Positions 62,257 to 64,000 of a stretch of DNA of 64,000 nt are shown in pieces. Source of the stretch: G963677445 sp963677445 (GTDB lineage Bacteria; Bacteroidota; Ignavibacteria; Ignavibacteriales; Melioribacteraceae); NCBI GenBank assembly GCA_963677445.2, contig CAXXGF010000038.1, positions 62,001-126,000 on the forward strand. The letters are read 5' to 3'. The first letter of the stretch is position 1. Each line of letters begins with the position of its first letter. The translations under genes were made by a program, and so were the position numbers. Under the pieces are notes generated by a model. That model saw only the letters and a program-made list of their open reading frames with translations, searched no databases and was not told the origin of the DNA.

Positions 62257-63509
62257 TTTGGGCTAAAGCTCGTTTGGGTGTGGTAGCCCCGGAAACCCCG
62301 CCGTGAACGGCGGGGTTATTAGAAATTCTCCCTTTCTTAATAACCACGGACTTTAGGCCGTGGATTTGACAATGCCCAAAATAGTTTATTGGCTTTAGCC
62401 AAAAGTTCTGTCTGGGGATACTCTCCATCTCACGCGAGACGTGATCACTGAATTACTCTCTCCCGGTTTCTCCCGCTTCACATCGGATTTTCTGCCTTGC
62501 CTGACTGTCTCTTTGGGTTAAAGCCCGGTTTCTTGGGTGGCGCATCCAGTCCCCCGCCGTCAACGACGGGATTATTTCTTGTTCACTGTAATATATTTTC
62601 TCCTTGTAATTCCAACCTTCAATAACCACGGTCTTCAGGCCGTGGATCTGTCGTATGCCCAAGACAATTCATTGGCTTTAGCCAAAAGTTCTGCCTGGGG
62701 ATACTCTCCATCTCACGCGAGACGTGATCACTGAATTACTCTCTCCCAGTTTCTGCCGTTTCACATCGGATTTTCTGCTTTGCCTGACTGTCTCTTTGGG
62801 CTAAAGCCCGGTTTCTTGGGTGGCGCATCCAGTCCCCGCCGTGAACGACGGGGTTATTAGAAATTCTCCCTTTTTTAATAACCACGGACTTTAGGCCGTG
62901 GATCTGTCGTAAGCCCAAAATAGTTAATTGGCTTTAGCCAAAAGTTCTGTCTGGGGATTCTCTCCATCTCACGCAATGCCTGATCACAGAAGTACTCTCT
63001 TCCGGTTTCTCTCGCTTCACATCGGATTTTCTGCTTTGCCTGACTGTCTCTTTGGGTTAAAGCCCGGTTTCTTGGGTGGCGCATCCAGTCCCCCGCCGTC
63101 AACGACGGGATTATTTCTTGTTCACTGTAATATATTTTCTCCTTGTAATTCCAACCTTCAATAACCACGGTCTTCAGGCCGTGGATCTGTCGTATGCCCA
63201 AGACAATTCATTGGCTTTAGCCAAAAGTTCTGCCTGGGGATACTCTCCATCTCACGCGAGACGTGATCACTGAATTACTCTCTCCCAGTTTCTGCCGTTT
63301 CACATCGGATTTTCTGCTTTGCCTGACTGTCTCTTTGGGCTAAAGCCCGGTTTCTTGGGTGGCGCATCCAGTCCCCGCCGTGAACGACGGGGTTATTCCT
63401 TGTTTCCTGTGAAATTACTTCACTCTGTGATCCCGAAACTCAATAACCACGAGCCTTCAGGCCATGGTTAAGAAATACACAAGACAGAGAGAATGGACTT
63501 TAGCCCAAA
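62257..63509. repeat. Composite hairpin-repeat array 2, right half (five units)
   Basis: Five units with first hairpins at 62296, 62552, 62834, 63091 and 63373 (spacings 256, 282, 257, 282). The first unit repeats the left end of the whole array (CCGCTCTTTGGGCTAAAG, GTTTGGGTGTGGTAGC). The segment ~62496-62858 is exactly repeated at ~63035-63397, a two-unit duplication. The last unit has a decayed second hairpin (CCACGAGCCTTCAGGCCATGG region) and ends at GGACTTTAGCCCAAA. Bases 62160-62256 and 63510-63680 show no gene. Confidence 0.92.
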
Positions 63510-63680
63510 GTACAGCCAGGAGCTGCTCTTCATCCTTCAGGATAGCCGACCGCCCAAATTTATACCCCTGGTTTCTGCCCCCTTTCCTCCAAATGGCTCT
63601 ATTCTATGCTTCAGCCATATTTATTCATTGCATTATTTCTGTTTTTTATTATTATTACTCCTGATAACAACGGAGGAATA

Positions 63681-64000
63681 TTGAAAAGCGGAAACAAACT
63701 TTTTTTCTTTTATTTCGGCGGCGGAACGCTTCTCGCTACAATACTTCTGCAGGCAATTCTTGAAAGAGGAAATATCCCCTGGCTGCGAATTACAGGCGCG
63801 GTACTTGTATTTTTATCTTTGGTTTTATGGATTATCCCCCTTGCCCATTTTAAAAAATATGGCGGCGAAAACCAGGAGAAATCATATTTCGAAAAAGAAA
63901 CGCTGATAACTTCAGGTATTTTTGCCCTGCTGAGGCACCCGCAATATTTATCGTATATGACGCTGGGCGCCGGTTTTTCACTAATATCGCAAAACTTTAT
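63681..64000 (+). CDS. Isoprenylcysteine/phospholipid methyltransferase-like membrane protein, 5' part
   Basis: The frame opens with TTG at 63681, four bases after GGAGG, and runs off the window (106 codons seen). There are membrane segments at about 7-25 and 38-58, then the family signature ETLITSGIFALLRHPQYLSY, which corresponds to the TxGxYxxxRHPxY motif of ICMT/PEMT-type SAM-dependent methyltransferases. The SAM-binding end of the domain lies outside the window. The substrate may be an isoprenoid, phospholipid or other small lipid. No ATG fits: the SD spacing supports TTG. Confidence 0.82.
   Translation, partial: MKSGNKLFFFYFGGGTLLATILLQAILERGNIPWLRITGAVLVFLSLVLWIIPLAHFKKYGGENQEKSYFEKETLITSGIFALLRHPQYLSYMTLGAGFSLISQNF

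Noticed and set aside
61173..63273. Several 60-108-codon frames in the arrays, including two identical 65-codon proteins
   Set aside because: They read straight through the hairpins in repeated units, encode no domain, and two are identical only because the DNA is duplicated.
60385..63509. CRISPR array
   Set aside because: Units are 256-282 bp, hairpin-rich and similar along most of their length, without short repeats separated by unique ~30-40-bp spacers, and no cas genes are nearby.

Overview
The window looks like a chromosomal segment of a Gram-negative member of the Bacteroidota/Chlorobiota/Ignavibacteriota side of the FCB group, or a related lineage such as Calditrichota. The main evidence is three secreted proteins ending in a type IX-secretion-like C-terminal sorting domain with the QNYPNPFNP signature (stops near 4084, 45143 and 56295), together with TonB-receptor and porin outer-membrane genes and a YpdA-type flavoprotein. 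No rRNA or tRNA gene was recognised, so the lineage call is an inference from protein families.

Layout. 1-4084 (+): the end of an ADP-forming acyl-CoA synthetase, a VanX-like dipeptidase and a frameshifted secreted repeat protein. 4183-8879 (-): an alpha/beta hydrolase, a small unknown gene, then the SAM-cycle pair metK-ahcY. 9766-12625 (+): a membrane-bound degenerate PHP protein and an ArnT-like glycosyltransferase. 12742-14280 (-): a three-gene hipB-hipS-hipT toxin-antitoxin operon with two operator-like palindromes. 14782-22338: mixed cell-envelope genes, an amylase remnant, an M23 lipoprotein and uvrC. 22515-27355 (-): PilM-like and ComEA-like genes, then the heat-shock block hrcA-grpE-dnaJ; purM is divergent. 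28616-42883 (-) is rich in signal transduction: a chemotaxis receptor, a porin with a thioredoxin-like partner, a REC-kinase with a sigma54 activator, a hybrid kinase with a tiny membrane partner, and a CHASE8-like kinase translationally coupled to YfiR-like and TonB-receptor genes. 45143-59129 (-): a heparinase-like exoprotein, trxB, an M28 peptidase, three tandem paralogues sharing a near-identical cassette, and a secreted subtilase. 59841-64000: a DinB-like gene, a large hairpin-repeat array with a transposase in its middle, and the start of an ICMT/PEMT-family membrane methyltransferase that begins with TTG.

The most unusual content is non-coding. Two long arrays (48732-49709, four units; 60385-63509, ten units) are built from a composite unit of about 256-282 bp. 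Each unit carries two inverted hairpins whose 5' feet both read AATAACC, enclosed by GGGCTAAAGCCC-type palindromes. In the larger array, five units lie on each side of a 144-residue Y1 HUH (IS200/IS605-type) transposase. This is the organisation expected of a REP/BIME system with its REP-associated transposase, but with feet, stems and unit layout that I do not recognise. Other gaps hold an apparent TA-flanked MITE, a 111-bp repeat present in two inverted copies 50 kb apart, TCGTAC-rich repeats, and several diverged copies of a shared intergenic sequence.
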